64,000 nt of DNA from Aralia elata (Eukaryota; Streptophyta; Magnoliopsida; Apiales; Araliaceae): NCBI GenBank assembly GCA_034770075.1, contig CM068382.1, positions 5,302,001-5,366,000 on the forward strand. Direction: 5' to 3'. Under the pieces are notes generated by a model that saw only the letters and a program-made list of their open reading frames with translations, ran no database searches and was not told the DNA's origin. Position numbers and translations under genes: made by a program. Shown in pieces: positions 41,424 to 53,700 of this stretch; position 1 is the first letter of the stretch, and every line of letters starts with the position of its first letter.

Positions 41424-41730
41424 TATAATAAATAAATAAATAATAAGACACAATTTTGGTCTAGTAGAGAGGATATAGATAAGGAACTAATATTTTTATC
41501 TATGCTTTTGATATTTTTATATGATACTATTTTATATAAAAATAAATTGAATTTTATCGACATATGAAAATATAAAAATTACATTCCGAAATAGTAAGCT
41601 TTCCCTGTAGATATACTATTACATGTATATATGCAATTACACGCTTTTCGGTGCATTAAAGATATACATCAAAAGAGATTGGGTTATGTATCTGCTTATC
41701 ACGAACAATAAAGTAGTAGTTGTATTGTTA

Positions 41731-41748
41731 CTATCTATCTATCTATCT

Positions 41749-41811
<63 letters not shown>
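41731..41811. repeat. (CTAT)n(CT)n(AT)n compound microsatellite
   Basis: Three simple repeats in a row. Confidence 0.95.
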
Positions 41812-41813
<2 letters not shown>

Positions 41814-44800
41814 TCCTTTATTACATGAATCATAAATAAATGTAAGTTGTTCAATTCAAAATTAAGGACAATTAATGAAAGGATACCGAAAGACACCTTT
41901 AACTGCACTCCCCCAATCTACTGCTACTAATACTACGGTCAAAATTAATTCACTATGAAAATAGTTGACTCAAATTATTTTATATACTGCTATATATATT
42001 TTTTTCTAAATATTTAATGTGTGATAAAATATATACTTTGACAGGAACCAATAATTTAATATGAAGTGTGGTCGGATCGATCTCTGCGTAACTAATTTGA
42101 ATGTAAAAAAAAAATGGTTTTTTTTTAAAAAAAAAAGACTGTTGAGTCTTAGCCTATCAATTTGGCATGCTACTTCAGGCCAAGACAGCCAAAGTAGACT
42201 CAATAAAATCAGGTGCATCTGTCCAAATGAGGCCGAAATTAACATGAATAGGATCAGGAAATTCATCGAAAAACCAGACCAACGAGTTGATTACAGATGC
42301 AGTAAAATCAAAACTAGAAAACCACAAAGATAATGTCAGATATATAGATAGATATTTGATTCTCCACACGTCTTCTAGTTGGTTATTCAATACTCCAGAT
42401 AGCAACCCTTGATTTTATGAATTAGTTGAACTTGACATCATAGTTTGGTAACTATCATGTTGAATGTGAAGGCCCCATTGCTCCAATATTCAAGTAACTG
42501 TCCTATTAATTACTGTTACAGGCTTCCAGCGTTACACATGGCTCCTGGTCCTCATTTTGTCCTTCCATTAGATGACACTGAATTGAAACTTAAGAACCTG
42601 AACCACCACACAACCTCACACAAGAAATTGCACCTTAAAGTGATTCAATTCCAACCTCCAGCTGATCGATATATTGTCGAAAAATGCCAAGGCTACTTCG
42701 TTTTCAAGCATTTAGACACGTAGAAAAATGCCAAGGTTACTTCGTTTTCAAGCATACAGACACGTAGAAAAATGCCAAGGCTACTTCGTTTTCAAGCATA
42801 TAAATACGTAGATTAAGAAATATAATTAATGTTCTCATTAATTAACTATTATAAGATATCAATATTATTTATGTGATGTCTGTAGACAAATATAAGAACG
42901 ACTTGGTAAGAAAAAAGAAAAAGGCATAAACAAATTTGCATTTATTGTTTAAGGATAATATGGAAACCAAATAACTAATACCGTGTTTGAAAGTTCTTTT
43001 TTTAGGGAAAGGAAAAGAAAAATAATTAAAATCCCTCTAAATATTTGTGAGCTTTTTTAAGGGAGGAAGGCAAAGAATTTAGAGGTAAAGTTTATTTCAT
43101 TTTTGGCTCAAAATTTTCCCTCCAAAAGTGGGAGGATTTGGAGGGTTGAAAAAGTTAGATATTTTATATTACCTAAAGTAACCTTTCAAAATAAATAATG
43201 TCATTTATTACATTAATATGTAAGGATAATATAATAATAGTGTAGTTTAAAAATAAAAATATTTTTCCTTCTCTTCCTTCCTTCTAAACTCACAAACAAG
43301 GAAAAATATAATTAAAATCTCATCTCTTTCCTAATTTCTAAAACTCACAAACATGACAGGGAAAAATTATAATTCATTCTCAACTCTTCTCCTCCTATAC
43401 TTTCTCTTTCCATCTCATCCCTTCAAACTCACAAACGCAACATAAATCTCCTTTAAAATCTACAAACCATAGATAAAGATGAACAAAACAAAAAAAATCT
43501 CTAAAATGACAGTTAAATAGGAATAGACGGAGTAATAGATCAGACGTTTCGTAAAGCAGTACAAACATTAATGATACGCTTGTTTGAGGGAATGGAATAG
43601 AAAGAGGAATATATGGAATGAAAAATAGTGTATTTGATAATTATTTTGAAGGATAAATCATTCCAATGGAATGAAAATTCATTCCACCCCCTTAATTTTT
43701 ATTCTATGTGAGAGGTGGTGGAATAAAATCTATTCTAATGGAATGGATATATGTGATAATTTTGCCATCATATTATACCATCCACCATCAATAACAACCC
43801 AACATATACTTAAAATAGCTTAAATCATTTCATTCATTTCTCTATTTCATTCCTTTAATCCAACTGCAGCATAACTACATACGCGCGCGCGTGTGTATAT
43901 ATATATATATATATATGCTAAACTCGAAATGATCAGAGCACGCCTATGTTAAGCATAACAAAATGAAAAAGTTGGCAGGTCTTAGAAGCCAATAAATTCA
44001 CTGTGAAAGGTATTGTAGGACTTGCCACATATCTGGGCTTCTATTCCCAGTGGTAAGCTGCCTTCAACCTCAAATGAAGCAGGTGGATATGACATGTAAA
44101 GTGTAAACCTAAATGAATTGGGCTATGCAGCTGTTAGGTTTCTTGCTCACACAGTTCCAGCCTTGCTTATACAAATTGTCGTGTGTGGCTATGCATCTAA
44201 GGGTCAAATACCTACTTGCAAAATTTAGTCATATGGGGATAGAGCAAGTATTCATATCTTTTTATGCTTTTTTTTTTTATTTTTTATTCTCGAGTTATAA
44301 TCGTGAGTCATGACTCGTGAAACAGAGAGTGATCAAAACGGACACTTCACTAATTCCAAAGAAACTATACATTAAAAGGAACATATTGAGCGAGAATTCA
44401 TTCTTCTGAGTATCTTTGCCGGTAAATATATATATTTCATCCTACATTGACACACACATACACAATGCCAATGGCACAATTATCGCGGAATCCAATCAGA
44501 TGTTTTTCTGGGTGATCGACTGATTGTCAACTCATTTAAAGAGATGCAGGTTAGACTCACCAATCACCAGTACAAGATGCTTCTAGGCTTTTACTCAACA
44601 AACCCACAGTTGCTTGGAGCTAAATAAAAGCAACACAAGAAAGGCAGTCTCTTGCAATACAAATGACAATCCAATAGCCTAACTGGTGAACTAATAATAT
44701 CACATGCAAGACAAACAGCTATTTAACAATAATAATATATAATTAAAAAAATACATAAATATGACTGATTTTTTATGCAGAATTATCCGATCAAAAACTC

Positions 44801-46044
44801 AAATTTAGAAGATAAGGCCAAACATAAAAATCATTATTAGATATCTATTCATGTCTGTTATTTGTGAACCCTATGGTAACAACATCAGAAGACCTCACCA
44901 GTCACCACAATAACTTCTTATGGCCAAGCTGAATCCAAGTTATAATGGGCCGGGAAGCAACACAGAAACCTTTCCGAGAAGAGAAACAAGATGCTTCAAG
45001 CTTTACGCAGCAAGCAACAAAACCAAATCCTTGACAACCCTGAAGACTACAACTCAGTTAGTTAAAGTAAGGCATAATTCAGTTCAATTAACTAGTAGCT
45101 TTAATTAATAGATATCAATACACAGCACATGCACGATATAGAAACTCATAAAAGGTACGAGTCTATTTTGTAGTTTACCAAATATCTTTCTATAACTAAA
45201 ACCACCCTTATCTCAAGTTCGACAGTCTTGATAAAGGAATTCTCACAACTGCACAAAAATTACACCAAATACTAATAAAGATATGACTAACATGGCTCCA
45301 AAGCCAGTCATACATGAGCAACTGTATACAAACTAGAGGTCTTTTTCAACTCCTAATGCTGCTGTCAAACAAACTAACAAAGAAACTCCTATTGCTTGAT
45401 GCAGCTAAAATAGTACCACTAACTTGTGCATGGACGACTGGACGAGTAACCAAAACAATTAACACAACTTTCCAAACCAAAGCTTGTAACAGAATGAGAA
45501 GGCTACCTAGATTTAATTCCTTATCTCCTACTTTGTTTGTATGCATGTTATTCTACCATAAATCATATCGAATCCATCTCTGAGTTTATTGCTAAGACAT
45601 GCATTGGACCGATTTTCCAAGCCTCGGCCAAGGGTTTCTAAGAAGCATAATTGGCTCTTGAAACTCGCTGGCCAGTTCACAGATCATTGGTAATACTTGT
45701 GGTTTATAATTTCCTTGACATTTCGGGGAAATTCCCGAAAACGGTTAGGGCTGGGTGTTTATAGTTAGCTTTCTCAGATTCAGCTAGGCTTTGGTTCTGC
45801 ACATTTCAGTTCCTCGACAAAATTGAGTCACTATCATTGACTTTAAAACAATAATATTAGGGCTGCAAATGAACGCGTTTGCTTACAAGTGTTTGGCTGC
45901 TTTAGAGCGCGACTAATTGGATCACGATGTAAACCAACCAAGTTTGAACTTAATGTCATCAGGCTATAGTAAATGACCTGAGCATGAACATCATAAAATT
46001 CATCTTTGACAACCTCATAAACATAAAACTAGGTCTATAATATA
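41812..46044. other. Gene-poor region
   Basis: AT-rich DNA with a 44 bp x 3 repeat (42679-42812) and microsatellites near 43883-43916. Pieces around 43000-43450 and 43570-43860 look like decayed MITEs with TTTG...CAAA-type inverted ends. Short open frames at 42175-42405 (-) and 42445-42723 (+) match nothing I recognise. No gene is supported. Confidence 0.5.
42679..42812 (+). repeat. 44 bp tandem repeat, three units
   Basis: GAAAAATGCCAAGGCTACTT starts at 42679, 42723 and 42767, with few differences between units. Confidence 0.92.
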
Positions 46045-46605
46045 CAAGATTCTAAAAGGCGCTAGGCCGGAGGCGGGTGGTCGGAGGAGGCCTAGGCGGG
46101 ATTTTTATTTTAAGTCAATTTTAATATTTTATCTTACATTTATCCAAACAAAACAATAATATAAAGCAAAACAATCTATAATAAAGATAATAAATGCCTT
46201 TACTTAAAGTTCAAACACATGTCCATATTGCCAATGTCAAAGTTCAAATACAAACATGCAATTGTTCAAAGTTTAAACACAAACAAATAATCAAAAATAC
46301 AAACTAATAGTTTTCATCTCCATATTTCTCCAAGATAATGTCTCCATCGGACTCACACTCATACTCTTTCAAGATAATGACCCACGACATTATTTTGTAG
46401 CTTAGTTATTAAAATAAAAATAAAAATAAAAATACAAAAACAATTGCAGCCTTAATTTCTCCGTCTAGGTCACGCTTAGGGGCTTAATTTCTTCGTCTTG
46501 TCCGTCTAGTCTCACCTAATTTCCTAGAGGAATTTTTTGCCGCCTTGGACCTAGACAAGAATGCCAGGGGAGCCTAACGCCTAGGCGAGAATTTTTAGAA
46601 CACTG
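46045..46605. mobile_element. hAT-like element, 561 bp, perfect 8 bp target duplication
   Basis: Ends CAAGATTCTAAAAGGCGC and (reverse) CAGTGTTCTAAAAATTC are inverted copies. ATAATATA flanks both sides (46037-46044, 46606-46613). Subterminal GCCTAGGCG repeats are present. On the minus strand a short acidic tail (ECESDGDIILEKYGDENY, stop) could be the remnant of a transposase C-terminus, but no full transposase is present. Confidence 0.85.
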
Positions 46606-46818
46606 ATAATATATAGATTTATATCAACACATTTTTATATCTTTTTGTTCTTTACGACAAACTATATGCACGTGATCATACAAAGCTAGTCAGTAATATA
46701 TTTATATATATATATATACAATCCTACAATTATACAATTTAATCTAAGAAATGATGCTGTTTGAATTGTAATTGTGCTCTAAATGAACAAAGATCGTGTG
46801 TGTATGTGTGTATATATA

Positions 46819-46873
<55 letters not shown>
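46819..46873. repeat. (TA)n microsatellite left of foldback 1
   Basis: TA repeats directly abut the first foldback. Similar tracts lie at 47831-47871 and 48261-48284. Confidence 0.9.
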
Positions 46874-46876
<3 letters not shown>

Positions 46877-47828
46877 ACCATCCATGACAACCGGTTGTCA
46901 TGGGTATTATTTCAACAACCAAGATTTTCACCGTTGATCGATATAATAGATGACTAGGATTAAAAAAATATGGACCCTGCCGCTATAGACTGTAGCGGCA
47001 GACATATCCCTTGTAGCGGCAATCTAGTTTACGAATGTCCCAAATTGGCTTACATGCCGCTACAAGCTCTAGCGGCAGGGATTTGATTTTTTTTTTATAA
47101 TTGGAGTTGGCTTACAACGTGATCAAGTATATTAGTTTTTTGTTCTCTTATCCATACCTAACTGTCATTATCATAAAGTATATTATAAAAGCATACAAAA
47201 TTTTAGTTTCCTCCCATATATCAAAAACTTATACATATATCAAAAACTTATAAATATATTTTATTTTTAAGTTAATTTATGAAATATTAAAATATAAAAT
47301 ACTAAAATTTTAAAAATAACAAATATAATTATATTAATTAATTATGTTAATTATGTTCAGTATAATTATATTAATTGGTACACAATAATTATGTTCAGTA
47401 TAATAATAGTATTTTTAGTATTTTATATTTTAGTATTTCATAAATTAACTTAAAAATAAAATATATTTATAAGTTTTTGATATATGGGAGGAAACTAAAA
47501 TTTTGTATGTTTTTATAATATTTTATGATGATGACAGTTAGGTATGGATAAGAGGACCAAAAAACTAATATACTATCACGTTGTAAGCCAACTCCAATTA
47601 TCACAACAACAAAAATCAAATTCCTGCCGCTAGAGCTTGTAGTGGCAGGTAAGCCAATTTGGACATTTTGTAAACTAGATTGCCGCTACAAAAATATGTC
47701 TGCCGCTACAGCCTGTAGCGGCAGGGTCAATTTATTTTTTAATCATAGTCATCCATTATATTGATCAACGGTGGAGATCTTGGTTATTGAAATAGTATCT
47801 ATGTCAATCAGTTGCCATAGATGGTTAC
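46874..47828. mobile_element. Foldback element 1 (955 bp) with nested CCGCTA hairpins
   Basis: The arms (about 46874-47330 and 47390-47828) are imperfect inverted copies. GTAACCATC...ACCGTTGATC at the left equals the reverse complement of GATCAACGGT...GATGGTTAC at the right. Each arm contains smaller hairpins made of TGCCGCTA/TAGCGGCA. There is no coding capacity. TA repeats on both sides hide any target duplication. Confidence 0.8.
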
Positions 47829-47871
<43 letters not shown>

Positions 47872-47874
<3 letters not shown>

Positions 47875-48260
47875 AGCGGATCAGGTGCGGGATCCCGCAC
47901 CTTGTTAAAATGCGGAATTTTTTTTTTTTTTTTTTTTTTTTTGCTATTTTTTTTTTAAAACAACTAAAAAAAAATAAATAAATAATTATGGAACTGAAAT
48001 TTTTACATAATACAGTGTTTTGGGCGTGATTTGGATACATATAACAAAACATGTATGTACAGGCTGCACAACTGTACATACATGTTTTGTTATATGTATC
48101 CAAATCACGCCCAAAACACTGTATTATGTAAAAATTTCAGTTCCATAATTATTTATTTATTTTTTTTTAGTTGTTTTAAAAAAAATAGCAAAAAAAAAAA
48201 AAAAAAAAAAAAATTCCCGCATTTTGTTAAAATGCGGGATCCCGCACCTGATCCGCTCCC
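47872..48260. mobile_element. Foldback element 2 (~390 bp), near-perfect hairpin
   Basis: The arms 47872-48062 and 48072-48260 are reverse complements around a 9 nt loop. The inner ~130 bp look identical; the differences are at the poly-T tract and the outer 60 bp. The ends GGGAGCGGATCAGGTGCGGG contain an 18 bp palindrome (GGTGCGGGATCCCGCACC) in the left arm. Matching open frames on the two strands are a result of the symmetry. Confidence 0.9.
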
Positions 48261-48284
<24 letters not shown>

Positions 48285-48291
<7 letters not shown>

Positions 48292-48751
48292 TATAATTTG
48301 ATTGCATCTTGCTCAACTGGCGGTGCGTATCATGATAAGTGCCTCTAGATCACAACAGTCATGGTTCAAAACATCCTAAACCTTAAACCCCTTAAGAGCT
48401 TATCAAGTGCACACATCCCAAGTGTAGTTGCAGTGGCAGCCTACGCAAAAGAAAAAATAAAAATAAAAACTTAATTATTACATCTTATGTGAGTTTGTAT
48501 TTATGATAAAGAGAAAGTGATTGAACAAAATTGAATGTATCAAATCAAGTGAACTTGCTTCGGAAAAATTGAACAAAACCTCTTGAACAAAGTAGATAGG
48601 TGGTAAACCTCAAAATTTTTCATTATTATTCAATCAAAGTTCAATTAATGATGATAAATCTAAACATCACTGCAAAATAGAAACAGTAGAATATAATCTC
48701 TGCCAAACCAATTGAGGAAACAAACGGACCTCCACAGTTTAATTAGACTCT
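48285..48751. other. Spacer downstream of the Agenet gene
   Basis: AT-rich DNA, probably including the 3' untranslated region of the gene at 48752. Nothing else is seen. Confidence 0.5.
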
Positions 48752-49264
48752 TCAAGGGCCGGCGGGAATTTCTTGTGCATCTTCTTCTACTACTTCTTCA
48801 TCTTCTTCTTGCTCCAACGGTGGCACCCAATTTCCATGCACCCACTCGCGGTGCAACCTGAGATCCGACCCAAAGAATTCAAGCTGCAACTTGGAGCTCC
48901 TGAAGAAAACACAGTACCTGCCGTCGCCGTGCACGGCGGTGACCACCCCTTCCCACCAGCCGTCGTCCTCAAAGGCGTCGACCACCTCGCTGAGCCGGAA
49001 CCTCCTCCGGGTAGACTCTCGGGGCGGAGCGGGGCGAATCAGGGTGAAGTCGACGGATTCGCGGAGGGGTTTGGTGGGTCTCTCGTTGGACCTGAGGGTG
49101 TGGTATTCGAGGAAAATCTTCCGGGTCCTGGTGGAGATGGTACGGAGCACGGTGGCGGTGTACAAAGAGCCTCGGAAACCGGACTCTTGAACTTGCACTT
49201 CGACTTGTGCTCCTTTTACGAAGCACTGTTTTTCAATCTCCGCCATTTCCGCCATGGCCGCCAT
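48752..49264 (-). CDS. Small two-Agenet (Tudor-like) domain protein
   Basis: Single exon, 170 residues. Residues ~15-80 form a first Agenet domain (KGAQVEVQVQESGFRGSLY) and ~85-150 a second (FRLSEVVDAFEDDGWWEGVV, then RYCVFFRSS). An acidic tail follows. Known: plant Agenet domains are Tudor-like and can read histone or other methyl marks; proteins with Agenet plus DUF724 are a plant family. This one lacks DUF724. The first of three nearby in-frame ATGs (49264) was taken as the start. It resembles the first Agenet exons at 56620-57036 and 60159-60677, so it is probably a local duplicate reduced to the reader module. Function is inferred from the domain only. Confidence 0.88.
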   Translation of the reverse strand: MAAMAEMAEIEKQCFVKGAQVEVQVQESGFRGSLYTATVLRTISTRTRKIFLEYHTLRSNERPTKPLRESVDFTLIRPAPPRESTRRRFRLSEVVDAFEDDGWWEGVVTAVHGDGRYCVFFRSSKLQLEFFGSDLRLHREWVHGNWVPPLEQEEDEEVVEEDAQEIPAGP

Positions 49265-50794
49265 TCGTTTCCCTTCTTTTCTTTTGTAGAGGAGAGAGAA
49301 AGGAAGTGATGAGAAAGAAGCGGGTTGATGCGTTTGTATTTATAGAGAGAGAGAGAGAGAGAGGGAAATTGAATTTGAAAATTGTACTGTTCGTGTTTTG
49401 GTAGACACGTCAGATCGTTTCGTTATTACTAATTAATTATTACATTAATTGACCGAGTTTTCTTCTTTATCCAATTTTGTTTGGATTCATAACCTATTAA
49501 TTCGTAATTAATTATTATGGAGTAATTATTTTATTATCAGGCGAGAAATCAAATATTCGGGGCTGGACCCTCTTAAATGAATTTAAATCTATTATCTTTT
49601 TCTTTCTTTTTTTGTCTCACTTTATATATTTTTCTCCATGAAATTAGGTAAATTTATTAGCTCTATTTTTCATTGACATTTTAAAAGAAAACGTATAAAC
49701 TAAAAAAAATATAATTAATGACATTTTTGATTAATTGAATTGTATATAAAATCTAAACATTATCTTCCTAAAAGATGTAAAGAGGAACATATTAATTCAA
49801 TGAAAGATGAAGAGGTATAAATGGGTATTTAGTGTTTAATAAAAATATAAAAAATTGAGTCATTAAATCTCTTGTAGAAATTATAAATGACAGATAAAAA
49901 ATAGAATTGATATTTTCACACATGAAAATAATAATTCTACAAGATCGAATAGTAAATAGATTCACCTTCATGTGAGAGAATTTATAAATTCCCTAAAAAG
50001 AAAAATAAATAAAATTTTCTTCTTTAAAATATTTTAAAGAACAGAGGGACTAAATAAGAATTAAATGACAACAAAAGAGTTATAAATGAATTTTCTTAAT
50101 ATGAGCAAAGTCATGTCAACCGTAACGTAACGAAATCTTCCCTCTCTTTTCGTTTCAACAATCTAAAAATTAGAATGAATTTAAACCGTCATTGTGTTTT
50201 CCCGCTCAAATCAATTAAAATGAATCTAAACCGTCTTCATGTTTTCCACCCAAATTCAAAATAAACTCTATCTTATTATATAGATATTATGACCTTATGT
50301 TTTCCACTCAAATTCAAAATAAGCTCTATCTTATTATATAGATATTATGACCGAAGAAACATCCAAAGTTTTTCCAACACCACAATTGGCTGGTGAATTT
50401 CAGCGAGGGCTGTGAAATGAGATTATGTGGTTATGGTGATCGTGTTGGTACACGCTATTTAGGTGACAAGTGTAGATTATCCTTCTCATATGGCAAATAG
50501 TGATAAACTGTATAATTCAACTCAACCCCAACTCGGTCTTTCATATGCCAATTGACAAGACTAATTTCTTACTACACACTGCATGCATATTCATTAATTC
50601 ACGTTACCAAATGTAAAGTTCAATCTCTCTAAGGAAGAGATCACTCTGGTGGAACAACAAAATGATACACAACAATCGGTATGTAACGCATAACAAAGAT
50701 ATCAACCCCATTGTTACAAAGACATTGGGTCTATGAAAAACCATTTGAGCTTACTTTCCTCGTATTCACAGGCTTAGCACAATGTTCATGCCAC
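49265..50794. other. Agenet gene promoter and spacer
   Basis: GA-rich leader (49338-49362) upstream of the small Agenet gene, then AT-rich DNA. A ~55 bp direct repeat (CATGTTTTCCACCCAAATTC / CTTATGTTTTCCACTCAAAT, 50241-50350) is visible. No gene is seen. Confidence 0.5.
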
Positions 50795-53700
50795 TTACCA
50801 AGGGGCGGCGACTAAAGCTTCAAACTGAAGACGTACACTGCTGATCACTTTATTGATACGATTGACTGTTGATTCCAAATAAGCAATCTCTGAATCCTTC
50901 TTCTCCTTTGTGGACAAGGCTAAAGCACGCTCTTCTTGTAATATACGCAGCTTCTTATCAATCTCAGCAATTTTTTCATCAATTCTGGATTTATCCTCTC
51001 TAATATCCCTCATCTGACTTCTATTTTCATTTGACTCATCCTGAAGCTCTTCCTGCTTATCCTTCATCAATAGCAAACCGGTTAAACGATCTCGTAGTAA
51101 CTTGACATCAAACCCATGATTTTCTAGTTCAAGAAGAGTTTCCAAATTGTCCTCAATAATGCTTCTCGAATCATCAAACTGCAAGCTGGATGTCTTCTCT
51201 GCCACACTAGCAAAGTTTACCATAAAACCTATTGCTAGTCCTTCACGAGAATTCTCTTTACTCGATTCCAATGGACGAAAATGTGGCTTTTGAGGCATCT
51301 TCCGGAACACTTCCATCGATTCAATAGTTTTCCAAAGGGGGGTATTCTTCACAAAGGGCAAGCTCTGATTCTCTCCGGGCACGATGCCACCTGTATCATC
51401 AAGTACAGGAGATTGCATAAAAATATCTTTCTGACTTCTGGTTGCCTCGGCACATTGCTCCACATTCCTGCCGTGGTATACGCCTGGAGAGACAACAGGT
51501 ATATCAAAAAACTATCTAAGAAAGCGTCTTAAAGACCCATATTAGCTTACTTGAAGCATCAGCAGTTTTTGGAGATTGCATTCCTTCAAACCACATTGAA
51601 AGAGGTTGATCATCTGACATATTGCTAGGTAATTGATCTACGGCCATTTCTTCTATTGCCAAACATATTACGTCTTGAGGATCTACAGGACTCCATGAAA
51701 AAATAATTAGTTTACAACAACAAAGAACCAATATGATAAATGATAAAAGAGAAATAAGGAACTGGTCATTTCCAGTGATCAGGAAATAATCTAGAGTTCT
51801 TAGCAAGGTCATCTGCTTGTTTCCTTTTCCAGAGGTCAATAAATGAATGAAAATACCCGGGAAGGATGATTGCAAAGCACTCTATTCAATAAATGCAAAA
51901 GTGCCTTGTATTACAATCCCAGACTACAATAATAAAATCTATATCCTTTCTGCAGGAGAACAATCTCACAAGACAACACAATTTAGCTGTCTGATTGACG
52001 AGGGAACAGAAGAAATGACAAATTGGATGTCAAAACAGGTAAAGGATCATAAACTGATGTTGTAAGACGCAGTCTACGCGCTTAGTTATAAAACGATTCA
52101 GTCCCCAAACCGAAAAACAGAAATATATTCCATCCACCTTCTACCAAAAGTAACCTGCAAAATTCTAATTTAGCAAAAACAGAAAACAAAAGCATGTCTT
52201 TATGATCTCCTGTGTGTAAATGGTACAAGCCAAGTTTGAGCACCTTGAATTGGAGATTCAGCATTTACACTTATGGTCCGTCGTCTTCCTCTCTTCGATG
52301 AATGCTTTTCATGTTGCTTGTCTGAAGTTTGTACAACTTTCCTGTGTTGCAGTTGATCCTTTTTCGCACTAGGAACATTCAACGTATTGCTTAATTTACT
52401 TTTCAACACCACTGAACCATTCAAAATCTTTTTATCAACTCCAGTGGGTTTCATATTTTCCTTAACAGGTACTGAGCCCCCAACCCTTGTTGCTTCAATT
52501 CCTGAAATTGTAGGCGACCCGACTTCATTCTCCATGCAATCTTTTACAACCATGTCATAGGCAGTAACACCTCCATTCTGCTGATTAACTGCAACCATGA
52601 TGTACACTTTGTTAAATAAAAATTACCGCATAGAAAATGACAGGTGCCTAAAGGTAGTACAGCACACCTGCTGCAGAAGCTTCGGGGCTTTTTGCTGGAA
52701 ACTTGCGTGGTCTTCCCCTCTTTCTTCTCGAAATGCTCTCTCCACCACCACCTAATTGATCACCCTCCTAGAAAAGAAAGAACCATCATGAGCTATATTT
52801 ATCCCAACAGCAACACAAAATGGTAGGTCTAACAATTAAAAGCACAGGGGTGGACAAAACCATGAACATTCACTAGCAAGTTGAGATGATATAACAATGA
52901 TTTAGTCTGCCATTTAGGGTAGATTAATTGAGACGAACATGACAATGGGCTCAGGAAGCATACAGGAATGGAATTATAGTGTTACAATGTTATTTCACCA
53001 TTCTGCTCACCTTGAGTCTGTCTGCTGCCGGATCATGTAATTGCTGCCTTTGATCTTCCAAAACCTTTAAAGATTCCTCATGGGGGATCTGATGAGGTTC
53101 TTTAGCTTGTGTATTTTTCATTCCTTCGGGCTCCAAATTTAAGGTGACAATAATTTCGTTTGAAACACCCTCTTTCTCAACAAACTTTTCTTTTGTAAAC
53201 CCTGCAGCATCATCTTTTTTATCTACAAAAAAAAAAAAAGATTTATCATGTAAGAGCACTATCCCAAAGTTTAAGAAATTAATTAATACTAACTCAAATA
53301 AATACCTCCTGCTGAAGGCTGTGTGCCACTCTTTGGCCATTTTGGTGGTCTTCCAACCTTCCTTTTCAAAGGATCTGGTGTATGATTGTCTAGTTCACCA
53401 GGTTTTTCATCTGCAACGCATTATCCAGATTTGTCATCTGAAGACAAAACAATCCCTAGGTTAAGAAAGTAATTCAAAATATAATACTAGATCAACTGAA
53501 TACCTCCTGCTAAAGCTTGTGTGCTACTCATCGGCGATTTTGGTGGTCTTCCTGCTTTCCCTCTCAAAGGATCTAGTGTATGATTATCCAATTCACCAGG
53601 TTTGTGTCGTTTACTCCTCTGCACGAGTAGAAAACAAAACCCCTAATCATAAACTGGAGACATCAATTTTTTCCCCAGAAAACACTATTTCAAAAGAGTT

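Noticed and set aside
42175..42723. Two short open frames (42175-42405 minus, 42445-42723 plus)
   Set aside because: No recognisable domain, no splice context and repeat-derived C-terminus in the second.
43000..43860. Possible decayed MITEs with TTTG/CAAA ends
   Set aside because: Inverted ends and target duplications could not be defined.
47825..48348. Matching open frames on both strands starting MDTYNKTCMY
   Set aside because: Produced by the inverted-repeat symmetry of foldback 2; low-complexity content.
48773..49309. 178-codon plus-strand open frame
   Set aside because: Antisense shadow of the Agenet gene, which has clear domain sequence on the other strand.
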